From Rhabditoides inermis (lineage: Eukaryota; Nematoda; Chromadorea; Rhabditida; Rhabditidae), in NCBI GenBank assembly GCA_963966185.1, contig CAWZYM010000283.1, positions 382,001 through 446,000 on the forward strand: DNA of 64,000 bases, given 5' to 3'. Positions 34,201-45,600 of this stretch are shown here, piece by piece; position 1 is the stretch's first letter; the number at the start of each line of letters is the position of its first letter. The notes below the pieces were generated by a model, which was not told where the DNA came from, ran no database searches, and was given only the letters and a program-made list of their open reading frames with translations. Position numbers and translations under genes: made by a program.

Positions 34201-37200
34201 CGAATTTCTTGAAAGTTATATAAACACTACTACCAATGGTTACGATTATACACCCGTCTTCGAAACTGTAGTAACTATAACTTTTGCAGAAATCGAAAGC
34301 AAAATGTTTGAAGCAAACAACAAGCTTGAACGAATAACAAACAATTTTGTCTGCAACTTTTTGAATACACTAGACGTGAACAACGTGTTGAAAATTCAAT
34401 TTAATATCAATGTATTATAGGGTTGGCGCAAAGATTACATCTATTATGACAAGACATTCTCGACTATTCTCCATCCGAAATGCGGAAAAGACGATGACTA
34501 TTCAGATTGTAATATAGGCAGTGTGCAAATCTCTTACATCGTCATGAGTATCAAGCAGTATGAAGTAAGATAATTCATTTTTGCTTGAAGATACTTGATC
34601 TATTTAGAGAATATGGGTGACTTCCAGAAATACCGAAGCATATGACAACATTGTGAGAGTTTTCAACCAGACTTGTCAAAACTCCGGTGTTTCTGAACTA
34701 CTTCAACCTGTAACAAGAGTCATATCTTCCACTAGCATGAAGGTATCAAACACAGAAAGTGTTCAATGTCACCACAAAATCTATCTCAAACTTCAGAGTG
34801 TATTACGTAAACATATGACCAGTAAATGTGAAATGAATACCATATACAAAAACATGCTACATCGAGTTTGCGACCCAATCAAATCATATTATCACCTTGT
34901 CAGCACATTCTGTAAGTTTTTTTTTCTTTTAGTATCAATGGAAATTTGTGAATTTCATTCAGACATTTATGTGTTCACTCTCTGGTTTATTGGAGTCGCT
35001 TTTCTAATGATCAGATATCTTCGAATTTTAGATCCAAAATTTAGAAAAACCCAAACTATGAATATGGTAATGCATCTGAAAAACTAAAAATATGAGACAT
35101 CACAATTTTTCAGCGAGATTTTAACTTGGATTACCACTCTCGATATACTAACAGTGTTGGAATTTTTCTAGTGAGTGTTTTATAGATGTGAATTAACTCG
35201 CAACTGTTTTTAGGATTGTTTGGCAATTGATCCATCAAGAGCATACGAAGAATTCACAAAACCAAAAGAGAAATCAAAGCATTCTGAAATGTGTATACCC
35301 ATAATCACAAGTCTCTCAAACCGCAAGTAGGTTTAAGTAAAATGAATGATAAAACTCTGTAAAACATTTTTCGGAAGATACTTACATACACGTTTGAATA
35401 TTCAGATTTTATACATAAAAACTATAAGTTAATGAATATTACAGCACGGAAGTGGAACCGAAATTTATCTTGAACACATCAGTCGATTTGGGATGGCCAA
35501 AAGAAGACAACGGATTCAACGCAAACTGGGTGATTCCTATGGGAAATGCTCAGAAGTGAGTCACATTGCTCATTCAACTGTCTGCATTTGACTGAATTCA
35601 AGGTATATTGTCACGGAGTCTCCTTCGGCTGAAACTGCTGTCAACTTCTGGCACGTGATCTTTCGATACAAATGCAAGGCTATTGTCATGCTAAATGGCT
35701 TCACTGAAATGGAAAATGGAATCAAAACAGAGTTCTTTGAGTATTGGAACGAGAAGAGGACTCTTGTTTTCAAAAACAATCACGTACAGTACACGGTAAA
35801 CAAAACTTCTATGATACCAGTAATGCAAATGATATTTCAAGGTGAAATGTGTTGGGTTCAAACCAAGCACCATCAACAACGTGAGACACCTTACATTCGC
35901 TATATCGAAGTGAGTACTCATATATTTTCATGAGTGTTATATGATCGATTTAGTGGTTACTGTACTCACGAGGTGGATATGGTACAGTACACTGGGTGGA
36001 AGGATCGAGTCGCCCCTGAAAACCCGTCAGAGCTGGCACATGTGTTACAGCTGCTGTACGAAAAGATCGGAACCCCGGAGCGTAAGCAGCCAGTGGTCGT
36101 CCACTGCGCCGACGGAATGGGAAGGAGCGCCGCATTCGTCGGTACGCATTCGAAATTTCATATTATCAAGTTATTCAATCGTATTGTAGGTGTGGAAGTG
36201 TGGTCTTCGATTATTGATGTCAACCCCAACCCCGACACTATGGATCTTCTCAAGGTCAACTTATTTCAGCCCTACATTCCTACATCACATACTATTTGAG
36301 TTTAGGTCATGCGTTTGTTCCGATTCAACTGTTTCACTGACAAGTGGCAGTACTACTTCACCTTTGTCTGTTTCTTCCAGTTCCATCTTCATGTAAGCAT
36401 TTTTTTCTTTTCATTTCAATACACTTTTCTAGAATGCGACGATTGGACGAATAATGAAGACATACCACTATCTAATGGATCGGGAGACGTCATACATCTC
36501 CAGGATGAAGACTGCTGCTGTTTTGCCTGACGATGAAGCTATTCTAGAGAGAAAGTTGAAGGTCTTTGAAAGCTGCAAAAAGTTCTCTGCCGAAAAGAAG
36601 AAGAGGAATGAGAGAGGAAGTGTAGAATCCAAATCTGAAGATAAAGCCAAATCGAAAAACAAGTCTAAGAAATCATCAAAGGAAGTTAAGAAGATCAGGG
36701 TATGAAAAAATAAGTTAAAATTGAGATCTGATATGATACAAAAAACAAATACATAGGATTTGACTGGAAAACGCCTGAACGGAGATAACACCGTCTACAC
36801 TATTGGGAAACTGTTAGGATCGGGAACCTATGGACAAGTCTATGAGACGACTTGCAAAGACAACAAAGGATATGAGAAGAAATATGCAATGAAGACCGAA
36901 AAGCTCGGAGTTTCCAGCAACGCCTTGACTGTGAGTTTGTATTTGTTTGTACATATCTAAACTATAAACTTTTAGGCGGAGATTTTCATTTTGAGTGAAG
37001 TGAGCGCATGTCCCTACGATGATCGAAGCCAAATCGTCAAAATCTTCGACAAAGGTTTATCGTAAATAAAGTAATCGGAACAATTAGGCGTTATAGGTCA
37101 CACTGTTCATTTCGATTTCATGGTCATCACTCTTGTCGGAAAGTCGCTGACAACTATTCAGAAAACCATCAAAATCAAGTAGCCATTTTGTTTCATGTCT

Positions 37201-38165
37201 CGAAAACGCAAAACATTAATTTTACAGCGAATTCACTGCCTGGTATCTCTCTATCCAAACCTTCAACGCTATTCATCAGTTGCATAAATGTGGATTCATT
37301 CACAGGTGAACCAAGTGTGAATACCGTTTTCGTACATCAACATTGACTTTAGGGACATCAAGCCTGGCAACTTTGCGATTGGAGGAGAATACAAGGAGAA
37401 AGTTGTGTTCATTCTCGACTTTGGTCTGTCTAAGAGGAGTCATTCGAGAAAAGGACACGTTTATATGCCGAAGACTGGAGAAGAGGACGGATTCCTAGGA
37501 ACTCTCCGGTATATTTCATTTGCCAGAACTTTTTACCATTATTCAAAGGTATGCTTCGCGCGCCGCTCACAACTATCTAGAACAGAACCCTATTGACGAC
37601 ATCGAGTCCTGGCTGTTCATGAGCATTGAGGTATCTCACATATTGAGTTGAAAGTATGTAAGTATGTTTTACTTTTATTTTAGCATTTCTCTGAGCTTCC
37701 GTGGAAAGGAATATGCGACAAGGATATTGTTTACGCCTGGAAGACGAAACTTCTCGAAGGAAAACGTACAAATGTTTCCTTTTTTACATTTCAAAATGTT
37801 TCTTTTAGTGTGGGAATCGATTGCACGTGGGAGTGCAATTCCGAAGGTATTCCAAGAACTCATCGCAATTATTGGTAAATGGAAGTCGACAGTTGAGCCA
37901 GACTACAAGAAGACGATGCACATCTTGATGGGAGCCGATATCAACTACTACGTGAGAACCACTAAAGACGACATTAGTTACTCAATCGTTAATTTTCAGC
38001 AAGACCTTGATTGGTTGATCATTGAAGGACTTCACCACAGGGATCAGTACGAGGTTAGTTAGAGGTCATGGTTCTTCTTACTTGTTATTCTAGGCTCTCA
38101 CTACTCGTGCCAGATCCAGGGACAACATTGGAGTCTACCGCAGCTTTGCAAGAGATACCTACTAA
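31294..38165 (+). CDS. Five-span prominin-like receptor fused to tyrosine phosphatase and CK1/TTBK-like kinase, copy 1
   Basis: About 40 exons join in phase to 1,453 residues. Main exons: 31294-31313, 31399-31484, 31867-32015, 32071-32145, 32189-32296, 32344-32457, 32506-32638, 32678-32781, 32841-32894, 32939-33022, 33061-33165, 33216-33320, 33366-33432, 33476-33574, 33622-33694, 33737-33853, 34165-34384, 34421-34564, 34608-34742, 34797-34911, 34963-35066, 35114-35170, 35214-35326, 35445-35555, 35603-35795, 35842-35909, 35954-36141, 36190-36254, 36306-36392, 36433-36699, 36757-36930, then kinase exons to 38165. Signal peptide 1-19. Spans at about 113-135, 186-209, 415-434, 437-460 and 703-724 leave two outside loops of about 205 and 240 residues, the prominin plan. 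PTP (about 790-1055): WKD loop with D935, HCADGMGRS with C969. Lys-rich linker about 1075-1120. Kinase: GSGTYGQVYE, YAMKTE (K1166), HRDIKPGNF (D1259), LDFGLSK (D1280), DDIESW. Both catalytic cores look usable. Predicted location: plasma membrane with both enzymes inside. Confidence 0.75.
33867..34142. mobile_element. MITE family B, complete copy in an intron of copy 1
   Basis: 276 bp with terminal inverted repeats: left TTAAAGAAGAACTCCGAGGA, right end the complement with one change. Both ends are bounded by TTAA. GC-rich interior with CGCGCCCGGAACCAG. It lies in intron 33854-34164. The equivalent intron of copy 2 (about 44989-45036) is short and lacks it. Confidence 0.85.
35214..38160 (+). 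repeat. Near-identical 2.95-kb block, copy 1 (partner 46082-49030)
   Basis: From the start of the exon at 35214 to just before the stop, exons and introns match the second gene almost base for base at a constant offset of 10,868 for most of the block. Upstream of 35214 even the adjoining intron is unrelated, giving a sharp edge. Confidence 0.9.
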
Positions 38166-38774
38166 CAACATGTGAAAAAGACATGACTTACACAACTTAT
38201 CACTTATAGTTCAATTTTAATGTTTAACATTTACGAAATATCTGTGCGTTTGATTAAGTAAGTAAGTAGTATTTTTGGAGTCTACCGCAGCTTTGTATTG
38301 GTTCTTGTCTGTTAATTGTTTTTCATCACGTGTTATGCAAGAAACAGAGGCAATTAGCAGAACCGCGTAGTTTTGAAATTTTCAACTTTCGCGCGCTGCC
38401 ATGAACGAGAAGAACCGTGATATATTCGCAAAATGATCGGGGAGGATTCGAATATTCGAACGCGCGGAACAGTTAGACACCCGTCCGAAAACATCGTTGA
38501 TAATACCGGCGAGTGCACAACTCAACGCAGCAAACTAGGAATTGTATGTTTCAACTTGTGTTCCCGAATTGAAATCGCAATACACGCATCCACAAGCACA
38601 TGAAACGAAGCAACTTTATTCAAAACGAGTTATACATATGTACACAATAACAATGAAAACATGGCCATCAAAAAACGAAACAGTTTCTTTCTCCTTCTTC
38701 ATCCTGCGAACGGGAGCGGGAGGATGGCGGGCTTGGAGTTGACGGTGCTGCTCGCCACACATGCCTCGCCTCGC

Positions 38775-39017
38775 CTAGCCACGCACGGTGTACACCTGAA
38801 GTCGGTCATGGAGCGAATGGAGAAACAATATGTACAACTAACGTAATGTTGGGGGAAATCAGAAAATAAAACAATCAAAGAACTACATATAACTCACTTG
38901 GATGATCGTAAGAACGGCAAACTGGACATGGCGTGAACCCGGATTGTCGACGCTCCGCCGCGCACCCACATATGAAATCACACTCATAATCAATAAAAAG
39001 ATGCGAGACAACACCAT
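38775..39017 (-). CDS. Possible small secreted peptide (2 exons, 46 aa)
   Basis: The ATG at 39017 begins a convincing signal peptide (MVLSRIFLLIMSVISYVGA), followed by a short mature part with VDNPGSRHVQFAVL. Exon 38898-39017 (40 codons) splices through GTGAGT...CTTCAG to 38775-38795 and ends in TAG. AATAAA on the minus strand at about 38606 fits a polyadenylation site. No family is recognised; the VDN...VQFAVL stretch faintly recalls a cystatin N-terminus. It may be a decayed gene fragment. Confidence 0.3.
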
Positions 39018-39660
39018 GACTTACGTATTAAACAACAACAACAACGGGTATTGATAGCAAAAACAAAGTTAGCAAACAACCTTCAATACACGACAAATTA
39101 CAAGGGTCTGAAGAGTTACGAAGCTACAAACACATTCAGAACCTTTTCCATAATGTCAATCCGATGGTTCGAAAAAAAACAACACAATAAACTGATCAAA
39201 TAACAGAATAAACAACCAAAACATCATTAACGTGAAACGATAGAAAACAGCTGATACACCTTAACGGGGCATGCACCGAAGACCTAACGCGTACTTAACG
39301 CGTGTCCCGCGCAGTTCAAACAAATAAAAAATACCGACGTCTGGGGTTTTTTGTGGGGTTATGGGAGTTTTGGTGTTCTATCGTTGTTTTTTTGTTTGTT
39401 TTATGTTCCAATGGTTCAAGAATCAAGCCTGGGTCGAAAAAAGCGCAACTGTTTCTTTAATCGACCGTATAAATTATATTTTGCAAGTAATACTTACTAA
39501 CAAAAAATGAAGAAAACATACTTATAATAGGCTCGCACTTATCAGCTCAGGATTTTTCGTTGAAAACATTATCGTGGATTTTGACACTACCGTATACTAA
39601 ACGAAATGCACTGCTTATTGTTTTGCTGTTCATATCTCTACTAAACAGATACGCTCTCAT

Positions 39661-39795
39661 GACCACGTGGCGTAGTGGTAACGCTCTCGCTTAAGTAGGA
39701 AGCAAATTTTCGCGTGTTCGATCTTGGGTACCCACGCAATATTTTGACAAATTGAATACACCACGCGATATTTTGTCAAATTGAATACAAGAAAA
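39661..39795 (+). mobile_element. tRNA-related SINE-like element
   Basis: TGGCGTAGTGG fits a tRNA A box and TGTTCGATCT fits most of a B box, about 45 bp apart. A clean cloverleaf cannot be formed (the anticodon and T stems fail). A tail with a doubled ATATTTTGWCAAATTGAATA phrase follows. This suggests a tRNA-derived element or pseudogene, not a working tRNA. Confidence 0.4.
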
Positions 39796-39949
39796 GAGTA
39801 GAACTCATTTGCGGGCCCACTAAACCACTTACACAACATTTTATTTACATTACAGTTCTTAAACATTACATTTTCGAAATATCTGTGCTTTTGTATCATT
39901 TGAGTCGTTTTCTAAACTTCATCAATCAATCAATCAATCGTTTAAAGTT

Positions 39950-40135
39950 CTCTCCAATTCTCCAGGTGCACGACTTGTGCGCAAGTACGTTGTATACGTT
40001 GTGGCAAACAATTTACGAGATCTGTATCATGTTTGATGGCTAGGTCATTGATCAATGACTGTTTTCGTGTATTCCAAATTGCGCTGCTTGGTGCAAAATC
40101 GCCATTGGGCACGAATGGTGTGCGGCGATTTGAAC
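39950..40135 (-). repeat. Dispersed repeat, copy 2
   Basis: Inverse-oriented homologue of 25930-26120, with the same landmarks. See that entry. Confidence 0.6.
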
Positions 40136-40239
40136 TGGAGAAATGGAGGAAACTTTATCCGTAATAATTATATCTGAACATAACGATACTTGAACGATAA
40201 TAATTTTTGATCTATTATTGTTTATTGCCGTGTAGAACT

Positions 40240-40503
40240 TTAAAGAAGAATTCATCGGCCCAAAACATTAGCGCGCCCGGAACCAGATTTTGGCGGGAAA
40301 CCGCGAGTACGGCAGCGGTAGGCAACGGAGTGAGGCTCCGCCCTGGTCCAATTAGGCTATTTGGACAAAGAAATCGTAATAAACAATTCAAAAACGTAAA
40401 TTTTTGAAGCCTCTTAGAACTTTCATTACCAGAATCGTGTTCCTATGTATCATTTTGCCCCTATTGACCGGCATTCACATTTTCCCCCATAGCTCTTCTT
40501 TAA
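40240..40503. mobile_element. MITE family B, second complete copy
   Basis: 264 bp, TTAA-bounded, ends AAAGAAGAATTC / AGCTCTTCTTT. The interior is about 95% like 33867-34142. It lies between the tandem genes. Confidence 0.8.
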
Positions 40504-40799
40504 GAATTTCTTCGCTTCAATACCAGTTAGTATCTCCTCGTTCCATAGCTGTTTCCATATGAGCGTCATTCGGCGGCGGCGGGGCAAAAATGAACATCAG
40601 CAAGCCGCGGGGAAAAGAGAAGAATAGAAAGAATAGAAATCAATCATGTGCAATGTGCAAGTTTGTCTCTGCGGTCTGCATTGGAGAAGTTCTTGTAGAG
40701 ATGTTTTTTTCTTGCTCTTGCTCTTTGATCACTTCTTTGTACGAGGTATGTAGCTCAAAGATGTTCATATCGATTTTAGTTGTGCACAGCCATGGATTT

Positions 40800-41325
40800 A
40801 GTTGCGCATTTAGGGTATCCCCTACCCCGTTCATCGTACGGCAGTCATTTTGCCGAATGTTTACCAGACAGCATTTGAGGCATCAATACCCCGTTATCGG
40901 CCCGCGCGAGACCATTCGACCGCGCAATTCGCGCGCTTGGCGGTCTCTTTTTAGAGAATCTTCTAAAGATAATTACTTCTTCCGGACTCAGGGTATTTTC
41001 ACAAATTTTTGATATGTGATGGGTATCAGTAGTTCTCATTTCTCTCTAGTGTTCGATTTGTTTTATTTTCGTTTTCGTTTTCTAATTACATACAGTTCAA
41101 AAACCTTGATTGAACTCGATTTCTTCAAACTTATCGTACAGCGCCCATTTTTTTGGAGGAGATGTCCAAATACATTGCTCAGAGACCTCTAGTGCTCGAT
41201 TTTTCAATTTCTGTCATTTTTACCATGTTTGAGCACAAAAACACACAATCGGGGCAAATTTGTATCAAACTTTCGTCGGTCTGGCGAGCCAGCGATATTG
41301 CCGTACAATGAAAGGGAGGAATGGC
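40800..41325. mobile_element. Possible MITE (family C) with imperfect inverted ends
   Basis: The left end (…CCCCGTTCATCGTACGGCAG…TTTGCCG) and the inverse of the right end (…CCCTTTCATTGTACGGCAATATCG) are similar. A related half-element lies at about 25508-25560 in an SLC22 intron (CCCCCATTTTCATCGTACGG). No target duplication was identified. Confidence 0.4.
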
Positions 41326-41446
41326 CTGTAGACAACTTTTTTAAATCTAGTCAAGAACTCTTAAATGTACATAGTTTTGCATTAATGATTCATAGACATT
41401 ACATCTGATGTGGCTTTTCTTGTTTTCTCAGTGTCATTTCTTCGCA

Positions 41447-42565
41447 ATGGGTCGTTTCGTGTGGCAGTGAGTCTATTTCCTCTCCTTGTCGTTGTTCTAT
41501 CATTTCGTTGTGATGATTCTCCTCGAACGGTCCGTCTTTTCTTTCTTCTTTCTCTAATCGTCTTTTCTCCAGGCTCTTGCTGCTTCTTCTCATGGCTTCT
41601 GTGAGTGCTGACGACTCTGATCAAAGGGAAGAGTTCTTCGAGCGAATCTCACACAAAGGTACAGAGTTTTTTGTGGGTCAGTTATCGAAAATAGTTTTAA
41701 TTATTACACATCTTGAAAATGGAAATATGTACATTGGTATGGTGAACTTTGGAAAACACTCCAAATTCTTGGGATATCATTTGAATAACGATCGATAAAC
41801 ATTCGATATGCATAGCAGATGTGTATGTATGTGTAGTGTTTTGTTAGATATCGTTCAGGGATATATTAGAGAGGGCGCGCAGCGCCCTCTCTTTTGGCTT
41901 AGGATAGGGCTCGCGCCAGAATTTTCAAGAAGCGATATCCAAAAATCATGTTAGCAGGATTGCGAACTCATCCAATTTATGTTAGTTAGATTCACACGGT
42001 TCCGTAGGCCATATCACTAAGTGATGGCATCTTTGTATCTTTTCTCCGAAAGAAGTTATGAGCGATCTCGCGCACCCATGAGGTGAGAGGCCAGCGTGTG
42101 GGTGGGTGGGTGGGTGGGTGGGTGGGTGGATGTCGTGTCCGGTAACGCTGACTCTCTGCCGAAAGCGTACTCTCTCGGCGTTTTCTGCGCGTGTTCTCCA
42201 ACTAGCACTTTGAGTGTAGTTCGCCTCGCCGCCGCCAGCGTCTAATTCGCGCCGGGTTTGCGTTGTTTTGGGTTCCCGTCATTCTGGCTAGCTCTCTCCC
42301 GGCAGGCGGGCAGGGCGCGCAGAGAAATTAACGACAGATCTTGGGAATCAGAAACAGAAGAAATTTCTATGAAATTCAACAAAAGCACATATATTATCTG
42401 TTAAAAAGTACTTGCGTAAAGATATTAAGTTTGTCTTGACCCAATTCAACAAAAGCGCATGCATAAAACGTTTACAAATACTAACACAAACCTGCGCATA
42501 ACGGACAGTGGACACTAACAGATGAAATATAACAATACAAATGAATAACGTCATACGTCCATATT

Positions 42566-42602
<37 letters not shown>

Positions 42603-45600
42603 GGGGGGGAGAGAGGCGCAGGTTTGTGTTAGTATTTGTAAACGTTTTATGCATGCGCTTTTGTTGAATTGGGTCAAGACAAACTTAATATCTTTACGCA
42701 AGTACTTTTTAACAGATACGGTTGATAAATATCCCATCAACTGTGTAGTAGTGGTGGATATAATGTAGTTCGATCGGTCGTTGTGTCTGGGAACTACATA
42801 GCCTGAAAATAGTTTTTATTCATTTCAAAACATCATAAAAAATACAGGTTGCAAGGTTCCGTTTCGCGTGGCTCGCGTACCGGAAATGAGTGATCGAGAC
42901 AGTCTGAATGAGAGATTCGTCGCAGCCTCATTCAAAATCATGGCACCAGACACGAATCCGAAAGTGGATACAAAGATACTCAAGGATTTCTTGAAGGTAG
43001 TTATTAGTTTCAAAACACATAACATTGCAAATTTAGTACATCTACGGAGCGGCCGGTGAAGAATTGACTCCCATCAATCGATTCATCGAGAATTTGGAAT
43101 CGCATATTTCTGTACGTGCTATATTCATTTTACGAGTGTACATGTTTTAATTCAGTTATCTTTTCTCGCGTTTCCTATCATTCTCGGTTTGCTTGGTGTC
43201 CTGAGTGCTGTTGCTGTCTTCGCATACATGAAACACTTGAAAAAGAAAGGACCTGAAAAAGAGGTTCAGTATTTCACAAACACATTATTCTATGCACTTA
43301 GACATTTCAGTTATTTGCAACTACCATTGAGTATCCTTCAAATATCGTTCCTACATCATCAGATTCTATCGTGCATATTCCATCTATCCCAAAAGACTTT
43401 TCTCGAAAGATCAACTATCTGAAAGTGAGATGCTGTCTTGATTTTTATTGTAAAACAATTAAAACTTTTCAGAAGTTGATAGTGGCAATGTGCGTTGTGG
43501 TTGGGTTGTTGATTCTTCTGTCTGTGATATATATTGGAGTTTTCTTTCAAGTTCAAGCTAATGTTTCGAAAGAGTTTGCGGGCAAAATTAACACAGAAAT
43601 AGATAGTAAGTGTATGATATGCTACATCGACGTTGTGTATTCAAGATTTCCACAACGAAATTCGGGAGCTGGCTTGTTACGGACGGAACCAATTTGAGAA
43701 CCCGAAAAATAATATATTTGTCAATCTCAACCGAACATTCGCAACACAGGTTTTCTTTGACATTTTTATTTCTCCGTTTTATGTGTTAAAAAAGTAACAA
43801 ATAATTTCATTTTTTTAGAAACAGAGAATCATTGAAACTGTAATTAGCAAAACGTATTCGCAAAAATTGACGGTATGCGTTTCGTGTAAATAATTCATCC
43901 CTTTTTTTGTTTTGTAAGTAATTTTTAGGAGGACTTGATGAATCACTTTAATCAGCTACCGGATATAAAAGCTGATAGACGAGATATTTTGCAAGAACTG
44001 CGTTTCATTCTTGTGAGATAGTTGAACAGGAAAAAAAACTACACCTAACATTCAGATTGATGCTAAGAAAATCAAGGAAAATACCACTATTGACATTATC
44101 AACAGTGTAATTATGCTATTCGACAATTTCAATAAGATCAAGCTCGCTCAAAAAGATGAGGTAGTATCGATTTTTGAAGATAAATTAAAACAAAGAAAAT
44201 TCATTATGGAAATTTTGACGAGGAAAAATAATTCATTTCTAATTTTCAATCACGGAAAACGATGTTTCTGAATGGTTTTTTTGGTTTATTTCCGTGGATG
44301 GCTTTTGTTAATTTTCTTTTTATGTCAAGGGAGATCAGCTCAATCTCAAAAGTATGCTCGCAAACACCTCTTTCTTCAAGCAAGAAATCGAAAGTGCTAT
44401 TTTTCCACTGGCTGCTGATTCATTTTCATCGAAGGTAAACAAAGAACTTGTGAGTGATACATTTTAGGACGTGAATTCAGATCTACAACGAGTTATATAC
44501 CTTAGATGTGGAGTTAAACAAGATTAGGACAAACTTTGATAAAGTTTGTATCAAGTATAATATATTTTTCTCTAAATATCTGTTTAGTACATAGCAAGCA
44601 ACTTTGGAATGAATGTTATGTCACTTGTATGTATTTCGTATATTCTTTTGATATGTGGATCATGCGTGCTTCTGTATTACTTACCAGGTTAGACCACGAA
44701 ATTATTAAAGTCTAATATCATGTCTTGCAGTCGGATCTAATAGTTTTTTGACGTGGTCCATTGTCTGCTTCATTTCTATATTAATCCCGATTATTTCAAT
44801 TTCGTAAGTACATAGATGTTACTAAGACGTAGAATAACGTACAAACAGTTTAATCTTAAAACCATATAGGTTAACATTGAACTACGCCAATGCTCGCCAA
44901 ATTGGATGTAACTATTTCGAAAGGAATGTGAAACATATTTCATCCTTATCTAGACCGTACAACAAATTCATCAACCAACATAAGATGTGAGCATGAGTAT
45001 TGTTTATTTATTTTTTTGTTCGTAAAACCCTTTAGTGATATTAATTCTTGTTGGAAGAAAAAGAACTCTTTCCAACTACTAGAAAACTATATCATCTCAA
45101 CAACAAAGGGTAGTCGAACGATGTTTTTAAACGATAAAAGAACGTTTTAGAAATTGAAACTAATGTCAAACGAGTAAATAGCCATATTGAACAAACAACA
45201 AACGATTTCCTCTGCAACTTCAAGAACATTCTAGATGTCAACCAAATTGAAAAAAAACCGTGTATAGCATTGTATTACAGGGCTGGCGAAAAGACTATAT
45301 TCACTATGACAACACATTCTCCAATATTCTCAAACCAAAATGTGTTAGAGACGACTTCATATCAGATTGCAAAATAGGCAGTGTGTCAGTTACGGATGTT
45401 ATGTCAAAAATAAAACAATACAAAGTAAGAAATCAATAATATACCAAAATAAGATTTTAGTAAATTTTGTGTTGCAGAATGTTTGGGAAGATGCAAAAAA
45501 TACCACAGCACTTGACAAAATTGTGGAAGTTTTCGAGCAGAATTGTCAAAATACTGGTGTTTCTTTTTTACTTGCTCCTATAACAAAGATTATTTCATCT

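Larger units (their letters stand above)
38166..41446. other. 3.3-kb spacer between the tandem copies
   Basis: It holds a possible two-exon secreted peptide (-), a tRNA-like element, an inverted dispersed repeat, a family B MITE and a third MITE-like element, all listed separately. The final-exon phrase GGAGTCTACCGCAGCTTTG of copy 1 is repeated once at 38277. No other gene was found. Confidence 0.5.

Noticed and set aside
35796..35841. Reading straight through this segment of the PTP exon
   Set aside because: Although open, it makes the following exon go out of frame. Splicing these 46 nt restores phase and a better PTP match (VRHLTFAIS before THEVDMVQYTGW).
35214..38165. PTP and kinase as two separate neighbouring genes
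   Set aside because: No ATG precedes the kinase glycine loop, only a 57-nt intron with good GT-AG separates them, and the frame is continuous in both tandem copies.
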